Shown here: in pieces, positions 35,432 through 47,789 of the stretch
How the letters are laid out: each line of letters starts with the position of its first letter
Numbering within the stretch: the first letter of the stretch is position 1
Source: Letharia columbiana
Lineage: Eukaryota; Ascomycota; Lecanoromycetes; Lecanorales; Parmeliaceae
Direction of reading: 5' to 3'
Length of the DNA: 64,000 nt
Assembly: GCF_014066305.1 (NCBI RefSeq)
Contig: NW_023501151.1
Location: 86,020-150,019, forward strand
The notes under the pieces: generated by a model
The model's database searches: none
Seen by the model: only the letters and a program-made list of their open reading frames with translations
Told to the model about the DNA's origin: nothing
Made by a program: the position numbers and the translations under genes

Positions 35432-35755
35432 TCAATTCGTCCAAATATGTATCGTCCGATGTTCCTTCTGCAGAGGCCTAATTGGCTGTGATCGTCGCAG
35501 TAGATCCTCCTCTTGTGACGTCATTGCAGTGATGTACCATATCAATGCAGTGGGGATGACAGGCCAAGTTGCAGTGGTGTTCTCCGCTTGCTGAGTGATG
35601 ATTTGATGTGGAACCGTGGAGAGTATATGACGTGGGATCTTGGAGAGCTGAGCCGTGTTCTTGACGATGGTGGCCTTATTGCCGCTTGGTTTCTCCGCAG
35701 TGTTCTCCATAGTGTTCTCCGTAGTGTTCTCCGCATTTACCTGTTGTAGTTCCTC
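35432..35755 (-). pseudogene. Minisatellite-encoded repeat peptide, C-terminal unit
   Basis: Minus-strand frame ending at 35,432. It opens after an in-frame TAA with EEELQQVN, then ENT tetrapeptide repeats (AENTTENTMENTAEKPSG), a KNTAQLSKIP segment and a tail ending HRTIHIWTN. The same peptide is encoded, again bounded by stops, in the two repeat units to the right (35,767 and 35,945 onward). Conservation of the reading frame through the repeats suggests a once longer protein made of such units. I do not recognise it. Confidence 0.4.
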
Positions 35756-36225
35756 CTCTTACTCCTTAATGTAGTGGGGATAACAGGCTAAGTTGCAGTG
35801 GTGTTCTCCGTGGGATCTTGGAGAGCTGAGCCGTGTTCTTGGTGCTGGGGGCCCTATTGCCGCTTGGTTTCTCCGCAGTGTTCTCCATAGTGTTCTCCGC
35901 AGTGTTCTCCGCATTTGCCTGTTGTAGTTCCTCCTCTTACTCCTTAATGCAGTGGGGATAACAGGCTAAGTTGCAGTGGTGTTCTCCGTGAGATCTTGGA
36001 GAGCTGAGCCGTGTTCTTGGTGCTGGGGTCCCGGTTGCCGCTTGGTTTCTCCGCAGTATTCTCCGCATTCGCCTGCTGTATTGACTTCTCTTGCACTGGC
36101 TGAGTGGATTGGTGTGAGACCGTGGAGAGTAGGCCTGTTGTGTCACTGCTGCTGATGACTATCTCAGCAATGTTCTCCGCAGTGTTCTCCGCATTCGCCT
36201 GTTGTAGATCCTCCTCTTATTCAAC
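35543..36225. repeat. Tandem minisatellite, three units
   Basis: Units begin at 35,543, 35,767 and 35,945 (CAATGCAGTGG or TAATGCAGTGG) with lengths of about 224, 178 and 280. Each contains a GCTTGGTTTCTCCGC block and a nested 12-bp repeat, GTGTTCTCCGCA, two to four times. Units 1 and 3 have extra internal segments containing a CCGTGGAGAGTA motif. Confidence 0.75.
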
Positions 36226-36686
36226 TGACTGCGAGGGTACCGAGGGTAAATGTGTTCATATTGGTGGAATTGGTAGAATTGGTAGAATGGTGGAAGAAGA
36301 ATGATTACACAAATAGGTGGAAGGATTATTATCCGATCCCGGACGCGTTTGGTATGACTACAATATTTGAATATCAGTTTAACCCACCTACCGCTGGCTT
36401 GGGAGAAGTATGTAGGGGAGGACGTATCCGTTCGGGCTCTTTTTGAGGGCTTTCCGACGCGTTTATGAGCAGTAGTAGGTAGCTGTTGGGCTCGCTTGCG
36501 GCCTCGATTGCCAGCAGTAGCGGATTCGCCTGGGGGGTGGCCTGGGGCTCTAAGAGGCGGGCAAAAGGGGTGTACGTACCTGAAACGTTGAGTGACCTTT
36601 GGGCGAGGGGTATCGAAGACGATTATATTTATATTGGTGGAATTGGTAGAATTGGTAGAATTGGTAGAATGGTGGAAGAATAACAA
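36159..36686 (-). pseudogene. Open frame in the 2-kb element, unknown product
   Basis: 175 codons. The N-terminus (His-His then Asn-Ser-Thr repeats) comes from the ATTGGTAGA microsatellite. The middle has a basic, Pro-rich stretch (GRKRAQQLPTTAHKR ... KPSKRARTD) that could be a nuclear-localisation or DNA-binding tail. The end again reads the microsatellite (PPFYQFYQFHQY) and the RRTL form of the minisatellite. The low-complexity ends argue against a real full-length protein; the basic middle may be a captured exon piece. Confidence 0.3.
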
Positions 36687-37049
36687 ACAGGTGGAAGGAT
36701 TATTATCCGATCCCGGACGCGTCTGGTGTGACTACCATGACTACCATATTTGAATGTCCATTTAATCCACCAATAGTAGGCCAAACTTCATAATTTTTAC
36801 AGCGTTAGAAAGCGCAAAGCGAGCTCTACAATTTGAGGAATTATAAAGTAACTATATATATCGCAAGCTGAGTACTTCAAAGTGTAAAACTTCTACATAC
36901 AAATTTTTAATGAGGGAGGCGCGGGAGGGCTACCGGGCTGACTCAGCCGGTCTAACCAAAAAGCGTAGCGAACCCGAATTGATGATTGGCTGCACATACA
37001 AATTCAAGGTTTCCAAGCTCAGCCCTACCTTATTCTGTTATATATACTG

Positions 37050-37389
37050 ATACTAATATATAAATAATAATTATTTTCTAGACTTTATATATATATAAAA
37101 TAATTAAATAATAATTAATAATAATTTATTATAAGATTATAAAGATTATATTATTATATTAAACGCTATAACGATAAAATTCTTTATAATTATTAATAAA
37201 ATTTAAGATAATAAATATTAAAAAATAGATAATTTATAATTATTTATATTTATTTTAATACTCTTATAACTCTATTTTATATTATTTACTTTTTAATTAA
37301 TATCTATTTTAAGTATTTTAATTTTAATCTTTTTACTATTATAGTACTATTCGACTATTTTATCTTTTTATAATATTATATTATATAGA
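37050..37389. other. AT-rich spacer, nothing recognisable
   Basis: RIPped DNA between the 2-kb element and the RIPped copy of its right half. No ORF, no repeat match found. Confidence 0.5.
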
Positions 37390-38323
37390 TTTTATAATAT
37401 ATAAATAATTTATAATATAGCTAGCGAGCTTTATTAGAGATTAAATAGAATTTAAATAAAGATTAAAATATAGATTAAAAGAATATAAATTATTAAAAGA
37501 GTTATTATTAACAGAGTTATTATTAAAAAAGCTTATTAATAAGTTTTATAATAAAAGATTTTTAATAGCGTTTTTCTCTTATTTAAAAGCTTCTTTTTAA
37601 AGTATTTAGAATTTAATATATATTAAGAGACTTTAAAATAGAATAATAAAGAATAAATAGAAGAGAAAAATACGTTTTAGAAGATAGTATTATTAAATTA
37701 AAAGATATTAAAGCTCTTTTTAAGAGTTTTTTATTATATTTATAAATAATAGTAAATAGCTATTAAGCTCGCTTATAACCTCGATTATTAATAATAATAA
37801 ATTTATTAAAAAGCGATTTAAAGGTATTAATAGAGACTCTAAAAGAGGGGAAAAAGAAATATATATTTATTTTAGATATTTAGTAATTTTTAGATAAGAG
37901 ATATTAAGAGTAAATATATTTATATTAATAGAATTAGTAGAATTAATAGAGAGATAGAAGAATAATAATTATATAAATAGATAAAAGAATTATTCGATTT
38001 TAAACGTATTTCGTATATTTATATTAAAATATTATTTCGTTTTATAAATAATAAATTAAATTTTATAATTTTTAGATCGTTAAAAAGCGTGAAGCGAGCT
38101 TTATAATTTAAGAAATTATAAAATTATTATATTTATTATAAGTAAAATATTTTAAAATATAAAATCTTTATATATAAATTTTTAATAAGAAGATATAAAA
38201 TAATTATTAAGTTAATTTAATCGATCTAAATAAAGAGTATAGCGAACTCGAATTTATAATTAGCTATATATATAAATTTAAAATATTTAAGCTTAACTTT
38301 ATCTTATTCTATTATATATATTA
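37390..38323 (-). mobile_element. RIPped copy of the right half of the 2-kb element
   Basis: From about 37,700 to 38,323 the sequence tracks 36,435-37,049 with C-to-T/G-to-A changes. Matched landmarks are the AAGCTCGCTTATAACCTCGAT block, the TATTAATAGAATTAGTAGAA microsatellite, GTTAAAAAGCGTGAAGCGAG, and the TTATATATATTA end. The left part (37,390-37,700) is probably the same element but less certain. Only one copy of the duplicated 130-bp block is visible here. Confidence 0.6.
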
Positions 38324-38489
38324 ATATTCTAATAGATTTCTTTAAATTAATATAAAGTATAATTAGACTAAAAAGATTAGCGAGATTATATATTTTTTTT
38401 TTTAATATTAATTTAGATTAATAGTAATTTAATACTATATTATTAAAATTAATAAAGCTAATAATTTTTATTATATATCTTTTTATTTA

Positions 38490-39526
38490 ATTCTATTAAT
38501 AAATATAATAATATTTTAAAAATATATTTCTTTTTTAATATACTTTATATCTATTATCGTATTAGAAGATTTACTATTATAAAAAGAATTAAAGAATTTA
38601 ATATCGCTATTAAAAAAGCGGAATTCGTAACTTCTATTAATAGTATTTTATTTTAATATTTCTAGATTTTCTAATAAATCTAACGAGTTAGAAGATTTTT
38701 AATTTAGATAATTTTTTATATAGCGATTAATAATATTAATAATAATTACTTCTATATTAATAGCTTAAGAGTTTACTTTAAATTCTTTATCTATTATTTT
38801 ATTATTATTACGATAACGAATAATCTTATTAATAGAAATATTTAAAGTTTTTAATAAATAATATTATAAATTCTTAAACTTAGTAGTAAGTTAAGAATTA
38901 CTATTTAAAGATCTAATAGATAAGATATCTACTTACTTTAAAGAAGTATATCTTTTTATTTTTAAAGTATTATTAATAAATAAAAAATTAAATAGATAAT
39001 ATTTCTAAGTTATAGATTTTAAAAAAAGAATATAATATTATTTTTAGAGTAATATAATCGATAATTTAAGCTTTTAGTAAAGTTTATTAAAAAAAAATTA
39101 AGTAAAGAAGAATAAGATTATATTTATCAATTTTTAAATAATAATAATACTACTCTAATAGATTTAAAGATATTCTTTATAAGATATTAGATAACTCTTT
39201 AATTAGTTTTATTAATAAAATAGATTATTTAATAATTAAAGATAATAAAGTTTTATAGTTATTAGATTTAAATAATTATATTATAAAAAGCTAGTTTAAG
39301 AAGTATATAGAAGTAATAAAAGATAAAGAAGCGTAAGATAAAAAAGTATAAAGATTTTATACTTTTTATATCTTAAAAAAGTATAAGAATTCTTTATTTT
39401 TAATATTTAAAGAAGTATAAAGATTGTTAATTTTAAATTAATTTAATATTGATAAAAAATATTATTACTTTTTAGTAATAGATTATTATATAATAGCTAT
39501 TATTACTATATAGATATTACTATTAC
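38490..39526 (-). pseudogene. RIPped gag region of the young gypsy family
   Basis: Collinear with 32,690-33,738 of the intact element. For example, the collagen-like run, the GACGACGAATAG block and the 5' leader repeats all appear in order with CpA and CpC converted. The reading frame is destroyed. The left boundary near 38,490 is approximate; 38,324-38,490 is AT-rich and unassigned. Confidence 0.7.
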
Positions 39527-39707
39527 TATTATAATAATATAAGATCTTTAAAAATCTTATTTCTAAGAAAGACGTTTTTTAAGTAATAATAAGATAATTC
39601 TTTTATTATAAAATCTAGTTATTTAAATATATCTAGTATATTAAATTATATTAAGCTCTTATTTATTAGCTTCTACTAGATATATTTATTAAATATAATT
39701 TATAATA
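39527..39707 (-). repeat. RIPped LTR of the young gypsy family
   Basis: Tracks the 170-bp LTR from TATTATAA (for TGTTATGG) through GAAAGACGTTTTTTAAGT to TTATAATA, with one insertion of about 13 bases near 39,680. It follows the RIPped gag piece in the correct order for a 5' LTR. The rest of that element is missing. Confidence 0.7.
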
Positions 39708-41040
39708 GTATATTTTTTAATTAATATATATTATTCTTTATTTAAATTATTTATTAATTATATTTATATTTTTTAAGTTAAGTATTATATCTTCTTTTAA
39801 TAAAATAATATATAATATTAATAAATCGTTATTAAAGATTTATATTTTAATTTAAATTAAATTTATTTTAAGAAGAATAATATTACTTTTATAAAGGATA
39901 TTAATTTTATTATTAATTTTAATTTATTAGTAATTTAATAAGATTATAAATAATATTATATTAATAATTAAAATTAATTTTTATATAAAATTATAACTAT
40001 TAAATTAATATTTAAAAGTATATTTAGATAAATCTTAATAAGATTTATATTATTATAATTAACGCTTTTTAAAATATAATCTTTTATTTTCATTTTTTTT
40101 TATATAATTATAAAGATATTTATAAAATTATATTATAAAATATTATATTATAAAGAGTATAATATAATTTTAAAATAGCTATTATTATAGCTATATCTAA
40201 TATTATCTTTATTCTTCTTTAAAATAAAAATATTTTTTATTTTCGCTTTAATTTTTTTTAATATTATTTTTTAATTTAATTATAATATATTAATAAAGTT
40301 TAATTTAATTTAATTATTAAAGGTAATTAAGTCTATTTTTTAAAATAATTTCTTTATATAAAATCGCTATAATATTAATATTATTATTTATATATTTTAA
40401 GATATTTAAAAAAATCTTATTTCTTTTAATAGTATAGTTATATACTTTTATAATAACTTTAAATTAATTTTTTTTTAATTATTAAGAATATTAAATTAAA
40501 TTATATTACTCGAGTTATATTAAAAATATTTTATTTTTAAAATAGTATTTAAATTTCTAGATTTATAAAAAAAATTAAACTTCGAAATTTAAATTTAATT
40601 AATTAAGATTAAATTAATATAAAGAAATTCGTTTAAAAAATTATTAGATATAAATAATAATATTTTAATAAGCTTTAAAAAATAAGAAGTAATTAATTAA
40701 TCTTTTAAATAATTTAAACGATATTATTACTTAGCTAATTAATATTATTTATAATAATCTTAATTTATATTAAATAGTTAATTTCTATATATTTAAAGTA
40801 ATTCTTTATATTCTAAATAAGAATATTATTTAATTTAATAGTTAAGTTTTTAATAAGTTTTTAAAAATTAGAATCGTTTATAATAGTAGAAATTAAGTCG
40901 TTAATAATAAAGATAGCTCTTTTCTACTTACTAAAATAATAAATATTTTTAAATTAATCTTATTTTAAATTTATTATTTAGAGTTAGAATAGAATTATAT
41001 AATAATATTATTAAATATTTAAAGTAGTATATAAATTTAT
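39708..41040 (-). repeat. RIPped unclassified transposon, copy B
   Basis: Reverse-complement match of 23,585-24,930. It is joined directly to the RIPped gypsy LTR at its left end. Confidence 0.55.
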
Positions 41041-41218
41041 AATTATTAATTAAAAAGATATAATATAATATAATATATTAACTTATTATATTATACTCTA
41101 ATAAGATATAGAATATTAATATTTATATAATTTTATATCTAATATAATATAAAATCTTAACGATATATATTATAATATAATATATTTATAATATTCTATT
41201 ATAGAATAATATATATAT

Positions 41219-43866
41219 AAGATATTTTAATTAAGATTTCTATATTTAATAGTATAAGTTCTATATTTAGAAGTATAAGTAGCTATTATTATTATAGTTA
41301 TTACTACTATAGCTATTACTATTATAGCTATTATTATTATACTCGTACTATTTAGAAGTAAGTTATTTACGCTAAAATTTAGCGTCTTAATAGTCGTTTT
41401 CTCGTCGTTAAACTATTTATTTAATTATTTACTCTTATAATAGCTATATTATATATATATATTATAACTTTATACGATAATAAAATTAGTCTTTAACTTA
41501 GAATAGCTATAGCTATTTATAGACTACTCTATCTCGAAGAATTTTAGAAAATCGAGCGAAAAATAAGTATAAATACTCGTATCGTAGTTGCGATTATACG
41601 GAGAGCAATTGATAGAGTAGAAAATAAAGATTTTAACGATATTTTAATATATATCGATAACGCAAATCGAGTCGGTAGCCCCGTACGAATAGAGGATTAA
41701 TTAGAGCTATCAAAGATAGTACGATAAGTTATTCTTAAGAATTCAGATAACACTTATTAAGAGGCTATAGATAAAGAAAATATCGATATATTAAGAGTTA
41801 ATAATAAGTGAAAATGAGACTAAGATAAATTATAATTATTAGTCTTTAGATCTTTACTTGCTAGAATAGCTTTAAAATATACTTACGAAGTCGAGGACGA
41901 TTATATTATTAAAAGAATTAAGCGAAGAATCGAGTTAAAGAAGTTACGTTTAAATTACTTTAAAGAATATAAACGAGATAATCTTTACATATAGATTATT
42001 AGCGAGTTAGATAAGAATTCTATCTTTATCGCTAGTAATAAATATTATTATAAGATTCAGAGGAGTAATCGTAAACGACGTCGGGTTTCAATAGAGGAAG
42101 GAAAATCAGCGGAAACGATAGCGAGAGTCGATACACCGATATAATTCACATAAATGCATTAAGCTTCATATTTCACGGAGCCTGATATCGATTTATAGTA
42201 CTATTAACTTACACGTATCGTAATTAAACGTCGTAAGTTAGAAGCCGAAATTATACTAAAGAATTAAGAACTTAAAAAAGATATAATAGAAAAACGGGAT
42301 CTCGCGAAAATCCTCGAAACTCTAGAGTATATTATTATAGAAGTATATTTTTATATTAACTTTTATATAAGAAATACTAATAAAATATAGAACGAGAATC
42401 GATAAATTAACATTTATAATCGACTAATTTAAAAGAGTAGTGAAGGTAAATATAATAAAGGCCTAAAAAAACAACGTTTCTTAGAGCAAGTCTTTAAGTA
42501 TATATCTCTTTTAGTCTTTAAAGATTATAATATTAATATCGAGTAGTATAGAGATTACATTCTATTAACCCGTCTATATAAATACGTCGAGAAAGTTATA
42601 ACTCGAAATTCTAATAAAGATATATAGGTAATTAAGAATAATATCTTAGTATATATTAAAGTAGCTAAGCTTTATAAAGATAAATAAGAATAACGTAAAA
42701 TAAAGAAGATAGAATAAATATTAAACTTATTTAATCTATATTAGATAAAGTTATTATAAAATTCTATAAAAGACGAATTATAGCTTTATTAACGAAAAAT
42801 TAAGAGAGCTAATAAGATTTTTAAAGATAAGATTAGAGAGAAGCTAGAACGAGAGTAGAACTTCGCTAAAAATCGAAAATGGAATAAGCTAGTTATAGAT
42901 CGTTAATAAGCTAAATTATAGCTCTATTATAGTCTAAAAGATAGTAATAAATTTAGAGAATAGATATATCTCCTCTAGTATATCTATTATTAGTCTTATT
43001 TTATTAAAAATTCGTTACTTCTATAATACGTTTAGTTATAGTCTTATACTCCAGACGATATTTTAATATATTCTTCTCTTATCTACGATTTATCTAGTCT
43101 AGAAATATTATATTATTATTATTAAGTATAGTAATACTAATAAGAGAGATTTAAGAGATATTTATCTATCGAAGAGCGAATATAATAATATCGTCTATTT
43201 AAGAGCGACGATAATTAATAGAAAAGTTATTTAAAGTTTTTATATAATTAGTTATATATAGAAAGACTAGTAGAAAAGCTTACTTATATACGAATATAGT
43301 ATTTAAAGTTATTATTAAAGAATAATAGCTTATCTCTTCTATATCTATAGATAAAGACTAGTACGATATTACGGAGAAATCTAGTAGTCTAATTAATAAG
43401 TATAGTCGACGCTATTAAGCGAGATAACTTACTTTTAAATAATACGAGTAGCTATTATTATTATAACTATTACTACTATAATTATAATTATTTATTATTT
43501 AAATAGTCTATTATTATATTATAGTTATAATAGTAATAATAATAATAATAATAGTTATAATATTAATAGCTATAATAATAAAAGTTATAATAATAATAGT
43601 TATAATAATAATAGTTATAATAGTAATAGCTATAATAGTAATAATTATAATAGTAGTAGCTATAATAGTAATAGTAATAGTAAGTTATAGTAATAATAGC
43701 TATAATAGTAATAGCTATAATAGTAATAGTTATAATAGTAATACTATAATAGTAATAGCTATTATATCGATAATCTCTAATAAATATAATTAATCGTTAT
43801 CTAGAATAATAATTAAAATAATTACTTATACTTTTAAATATAGAAATTCTAATCGAAATATCTTAT
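41219..43866. mobile_element. Terminal-inverted-repeat element with microsatellite arms, RIPped
   Basis: Left end AAGATATTTTAATTAAGATT and right end (reverse complement) AAGATATTTCGATTAGAATT begin matching arms that both contain TTTCTATATTTA, AGTATAAGT and, further in, ACTCGTA-TATTTA-AAGTAAGTTAT. The left arm is about 150 bp; the right arm is stretched to about 450 bp by TAATAGTAATAGCTA-type repeats. The interior is only moderately AT-rich and reads, in places on the plus strand (about 42,490-43,010), like a Lys/Glu/Arg-rich helical protein interrupted by TAG and TAA. It could be a dead transposase; no catalytic motif was recognised. Confidence 0.55.
43440..43770. repeat. Microsatellite-like tract in the right arm
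   Basis: Imperfect array of TATAATAGTAATAGC and shorter ATA/TAA/GCTATAA variants over about 330 bases. The mirrored, shorter tract lies at 41,281-41,340. Confidence 0.75.
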
Positions 43867-43874
43867 ATATATAT

Positions 43875-44341
43875 TAATATATATAAAAGAATAAGATAAA
43901 GCTAAGTTAAAAAATCTTAAATTTATATATATAACTAATTAATTCGAGTTTACTACGCTCTTTAATTAAATCGATTAACTTATCGAGAATAAATAAATTA
44001 ATATTTATAATTATTAAAATCTTACTCTTCTACGTCTTTCTTATTAAAAAAATAGATATATATTACTAATATATAGAATTACTTTTTTATTTTCTATTAA
44101 AATTTTAAGATTTTTTTTTAAAGTTTTAAAACGCTATTTATACTTTTCAAATTTTTAAGAATTTTAAATTTAAGTCTTATAATTATTAAAGCGTAAGGAA
44201 TTCAAATATCGCTTATTAAAGTTCGCTCGATAGCCGGATAGCCCGCTTATCAAAGTTCGCTCATCAAAGATCGCTCACCTATTTACTCGATAGCCCTGAT
44301 TAAAAAAATAATTATAAATTTAATTTATAAATCTTTACTTA
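43875..44341 (+). mobile_element. Family M short repeat, copy 5
   Basis: Opens TAATATATATAAAAG, closes TTTACTTA. RIPped, but it retains GATAGCCGGATAGCCCGC. It begins just 9 bases after the inverted-repeat element. Confidence 0.6.
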
Positions 44342-47151
44342 TTATTTTATAATATAATATTTTAGATATATTATATTATAATATATATTAATAAGATTTT
44401 AAATTTATATTAAAAAAAATATAATATTTAATTTTATTTATATTATATTTAAGTATAATATAATATTACTTAATATTAAATATTTTATAGAATATATTCT
44501 ATCTTATTAATTAATAATTTATATAATAAGATATAAAAATAAGTTAAAAGATTTAATATATAATATTCTCTTTTTTAATTATAATATAGTATTTTATATA
44601 TTAATAAAAAGAATATACTTTTTAATATATAATCTTTTTATTATTAAAAATACTATTATTAATATTATATAATTTTTTAAAATTTAAATTAAAGAATTCT
44701 AGATTAAAAATATAAAAATTACTTATTATTAAATTCTCCCGAGATAATTTATTTAGAAAATTTTAATTTTTTTTTATAAATTTATTAAATTTATAGTATT
44801 AGAAATAAATTATAATTTTTTTAAAGTTATTTATATAATTTATAATCTAATCTAATATTTTATTAAATTTATCTTTATAAATAAAAATAATAGTTATTAA
44901 AAGCTCTCTTAATTTTATAGAAGTTAATTTTCGCTAATATTAAAACTTATAGCGATATTTTCTAAATAAAAAAATCTTAATTAATTAAAAATTTATTTAT
45001 TAAATTTATTTTTTAAAAATGTTATATTAAAAAAATGTTAATTTTTATTTTATTTTAATATTTTATTAAATATATCTTAATTCGATAAAAAGAGAATTCT
45101 ATTTTTTAAAATTATTATTATATAAAAAATTTAGAAATTTAATATATTTAATTTTCTTTAATTTTAATTTACTTTTAATATAAAACTTAAAGATAATAAA
45201 AATAAAATAGAGATAAAAACTAATAAAGAGATTATCTCGCGTAAATGTTATAAATATAAATTAAAAAAGATTAATAAATCTTTTTTTCTTATATTTATCG
45301 AGTTTAAAAAAAAATCTATTATTAAAAAAAAATTAAACTATTTTAAGAAAAGAAGAAAATAATAACTTCAAAAAAGTATCTATATAATCTTTTAAATTAA
45401 GATTTAAATTTTTAAAAATAAAAATATTATTAATCTTAATTAAAATTAATTTAATTTCTTAGATAAAAAAGTAATTATTATAATATAATAATATATATTA
45501 TATATAAAGATAATAATTACTTTTATTAAAGTATTTATAAATCTAGAATTATAAATCTAGAATTATAAATCTAGAATTATAAATCTAGAATTATAATTTT
45601 AAAAAAGAAAATTAATAAGAGATTTCTCTAATTAAATAATCTCTAAAAGAGAGATTAAATTAATACTCTAAAATTAATCTTATTAAATATATAAATTCTA
45701 ATTATAAAGAATATTAATAGATAAATTATAAGTTTATATAATTAATTTAATAATCTAATAAATTTTTTCATTAGAATTTATTTATAAAATTTTAGATTTT
45801 TTATTAAAAAGGTTTAAAATTAAAAAGTAAATAAAACTGTTAATTCTATTAAAATAGATTTTCTAATTTTATTAACTATAAATAATTATACTTTATTATA
45901 AAGAAAGATATAAAAAGAAATAAAAAGAAAGCTTTATTAAAAAGAAAAGAAGATATTAAAAATAAAAGATAAGTTTCTTTTAAGAGAAGAAAAGCTATTT
46001 AAAAAAGTAGAGAGATTAAATAATTCTTTTATAATAATTCTTTCTTTTAAAAAAATCCTTTCTTTAAAAAAGTAATAAATTTAAATTAATTCTAAATATA
46101 GATTAGCGTTAGAAATCTAATACTTTATATAAAATTTAAAATAAAGATTCTAGAATATAAGAGCTTTAGATTTAAAGTTCTTATATATTTTTATAAAGAA
46201 AGAAAAATAAATAGCTTTAAAGAAATAAGTTTTATAAAGAAAAAAGTTTTTTCGAATAAGAAATAGATAAATAACGAGTTATTATAGATATATAATAATA
46301 ACTTTCTTATAATAAAGAAATAGATTTTCTCTAAAAAAGTAGATTCTTTAATTTAAGGAAAGAAACGTTTTTTAATATAGAAAGTATTATTTTAATAGAA
46401 ACGAATTTTTAATATAAAAGTAATCTCTAATAAAAAATAATAAAAAATAGTACGTTAATATAAAAAAGCTAATATTACTATTAATTATTAAGAATACGAG
46501 TATAAAGTAAATATATTCTTTAAAAAAGTAATTATATATATAAATAAAAGATATTTTCTATTATAATAATTATTATATTATAAGTATAAATATAATGTTT
46601 TAATATAAAGATATAGTTTTCTTCTAAGAAAAGCTATAGCTAAAGTATCGAGTATTAAATTATATTAAATTATATTAAGTCTTAATATTTTCGATAATAA
46701 ATATAATTATTAACTTAGATAGATTATAATATCTTTCTCTCTCGAAAAAAAGCTTATTTTAAATATTAAAAAAAATTTATAAAAAGTATTAATAAGTTTA
46801 AGATAGATATTAGCGAGCTTCGATAATAATATTAGAAATTTTATTAATTTAAATATAATCTTCTAGACTTATTTATTTATCGAGTATTAGGTTAATTCTA
46901 AAATCTTAATTCTTATATTAAGCTATTAGTAATTTTAAATTAAAAAATTTAATCGTAAGAGTTTTAATATCGTTATCGCTTTTTTATAAAATAATATTAA
47001 TATCTTATTTAATCTACTTTCTATCTATTATAATAATTACTATTTTTAATATTAAGAATTTATTTATAAGAATTACTATCGTATTATTTTAATATAAATT
47101 AAAGATTATTAAAGTTTAAATTTTATAATTAATAAAGATAATAGTAATAGA
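44342..47151. other. RIP-degraded AT-rich DNA, no gene
   Basis: No open frame. It contains the 14-bp tandem repeat at 45,540-45,595. Lys-rich interrupted frames around 46,000-46,600 suggest decayed coding sequence, but no family can be named. Confidence 0.55.
45540..45595. repeat. 14-bp tandem repeat, four units
   Basis: AATCTAGAATTATA repeated four times without a mismatch, in otherwise decayed DNA. Confidence 0.85.
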
Positions 47152-47789
47152 CGAGTAAAGGCCTATGAATTAAATTTATAATTATTTTTTTAATTAGGGC
47201 TGTCGAGTAAGTAGGTAAGCGATCTTTAATAAGCGAACTTTAATAAGCGATATTTGAATTCCTTATACTTTAATAATTATAGAACTAAATTTTATAATAA
47301 TTATTTTTTCTAAAAGCCCATATTTCGTTCTACAATTTAAAAAGAAGTTCTCAAAATTTTAATAGAAAATAAAAAAGTTATTCTAAAATTAAATAATGTA
47401 TACCTGATTAAGGCTGTTCGACTGTCGAGCGAACTTTGATAAGCGATATTTGAATTCCTTACGCTTTAATAATTATAAGATTTAATTTTAAAATTCTTAA
47501 AAATTCGAAAAGCATAAACGGCGCTTTAAAATTTAAAAAAAAAATCTTAAAATTTTAATAGAAAATAAAAAAGTTATTTTATATATTAATAATATACGCC
47601 TATTTTTTTAATAAGAGAGGCGCGAAAGAGCGAGATTTTAATAGTTACGGACGCTAATTTATTTATCTACGATAACTTAGTCGATCTAATTAAAAAGCGT
47701 AAAAATCTTAAATTTATAATTAATTATATTTTTATATATAAATTTAAAATTTTCTAGTTTAGCTTTATCTTATTCTTTTATATATATTA
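47152..47789 (-). mobile_element. Family M short repeat, copy 6
   Basis: Opens CGAGTAAAGGCC, closes TATATATTA, with the subterminal module duplicated. Parts are little damaged (GGGCTGTCGAG, GGCGCG). Non-coding. Confidence 0.6.

Larger units (their letters stand above)
35036..37049 (-). mobile_element. GC-rich 2-kb non-autonomous element (long relative of family M)
   Basis: The left end CAAGTAAAGGCC and the right end TTATATATACTG correspond to the two ends of the short family M copies. The last about 150 bases (from the GAGGGAGGCGCGGGAGGGC block) are shared with them almost base for base. The middle is unique to this long form: a coding minisatellite (35,543-36,225) and a duplicated 130-bp block. 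Damage by RIP is slight. No transposase domain is visible. The outer bases form only a very short imperfect inverted repeat (CAAGTA against CAGTA). hAT-like ancestry is possible but unproven. Confidence 0.55.

Noticed and set aside
35432..36225. Tandem 178-280 bp units considered as a CRISPR array
   Set aside because: Units are contiguous minisatellite copies without unique spacers, and the genome is eukaryotic.
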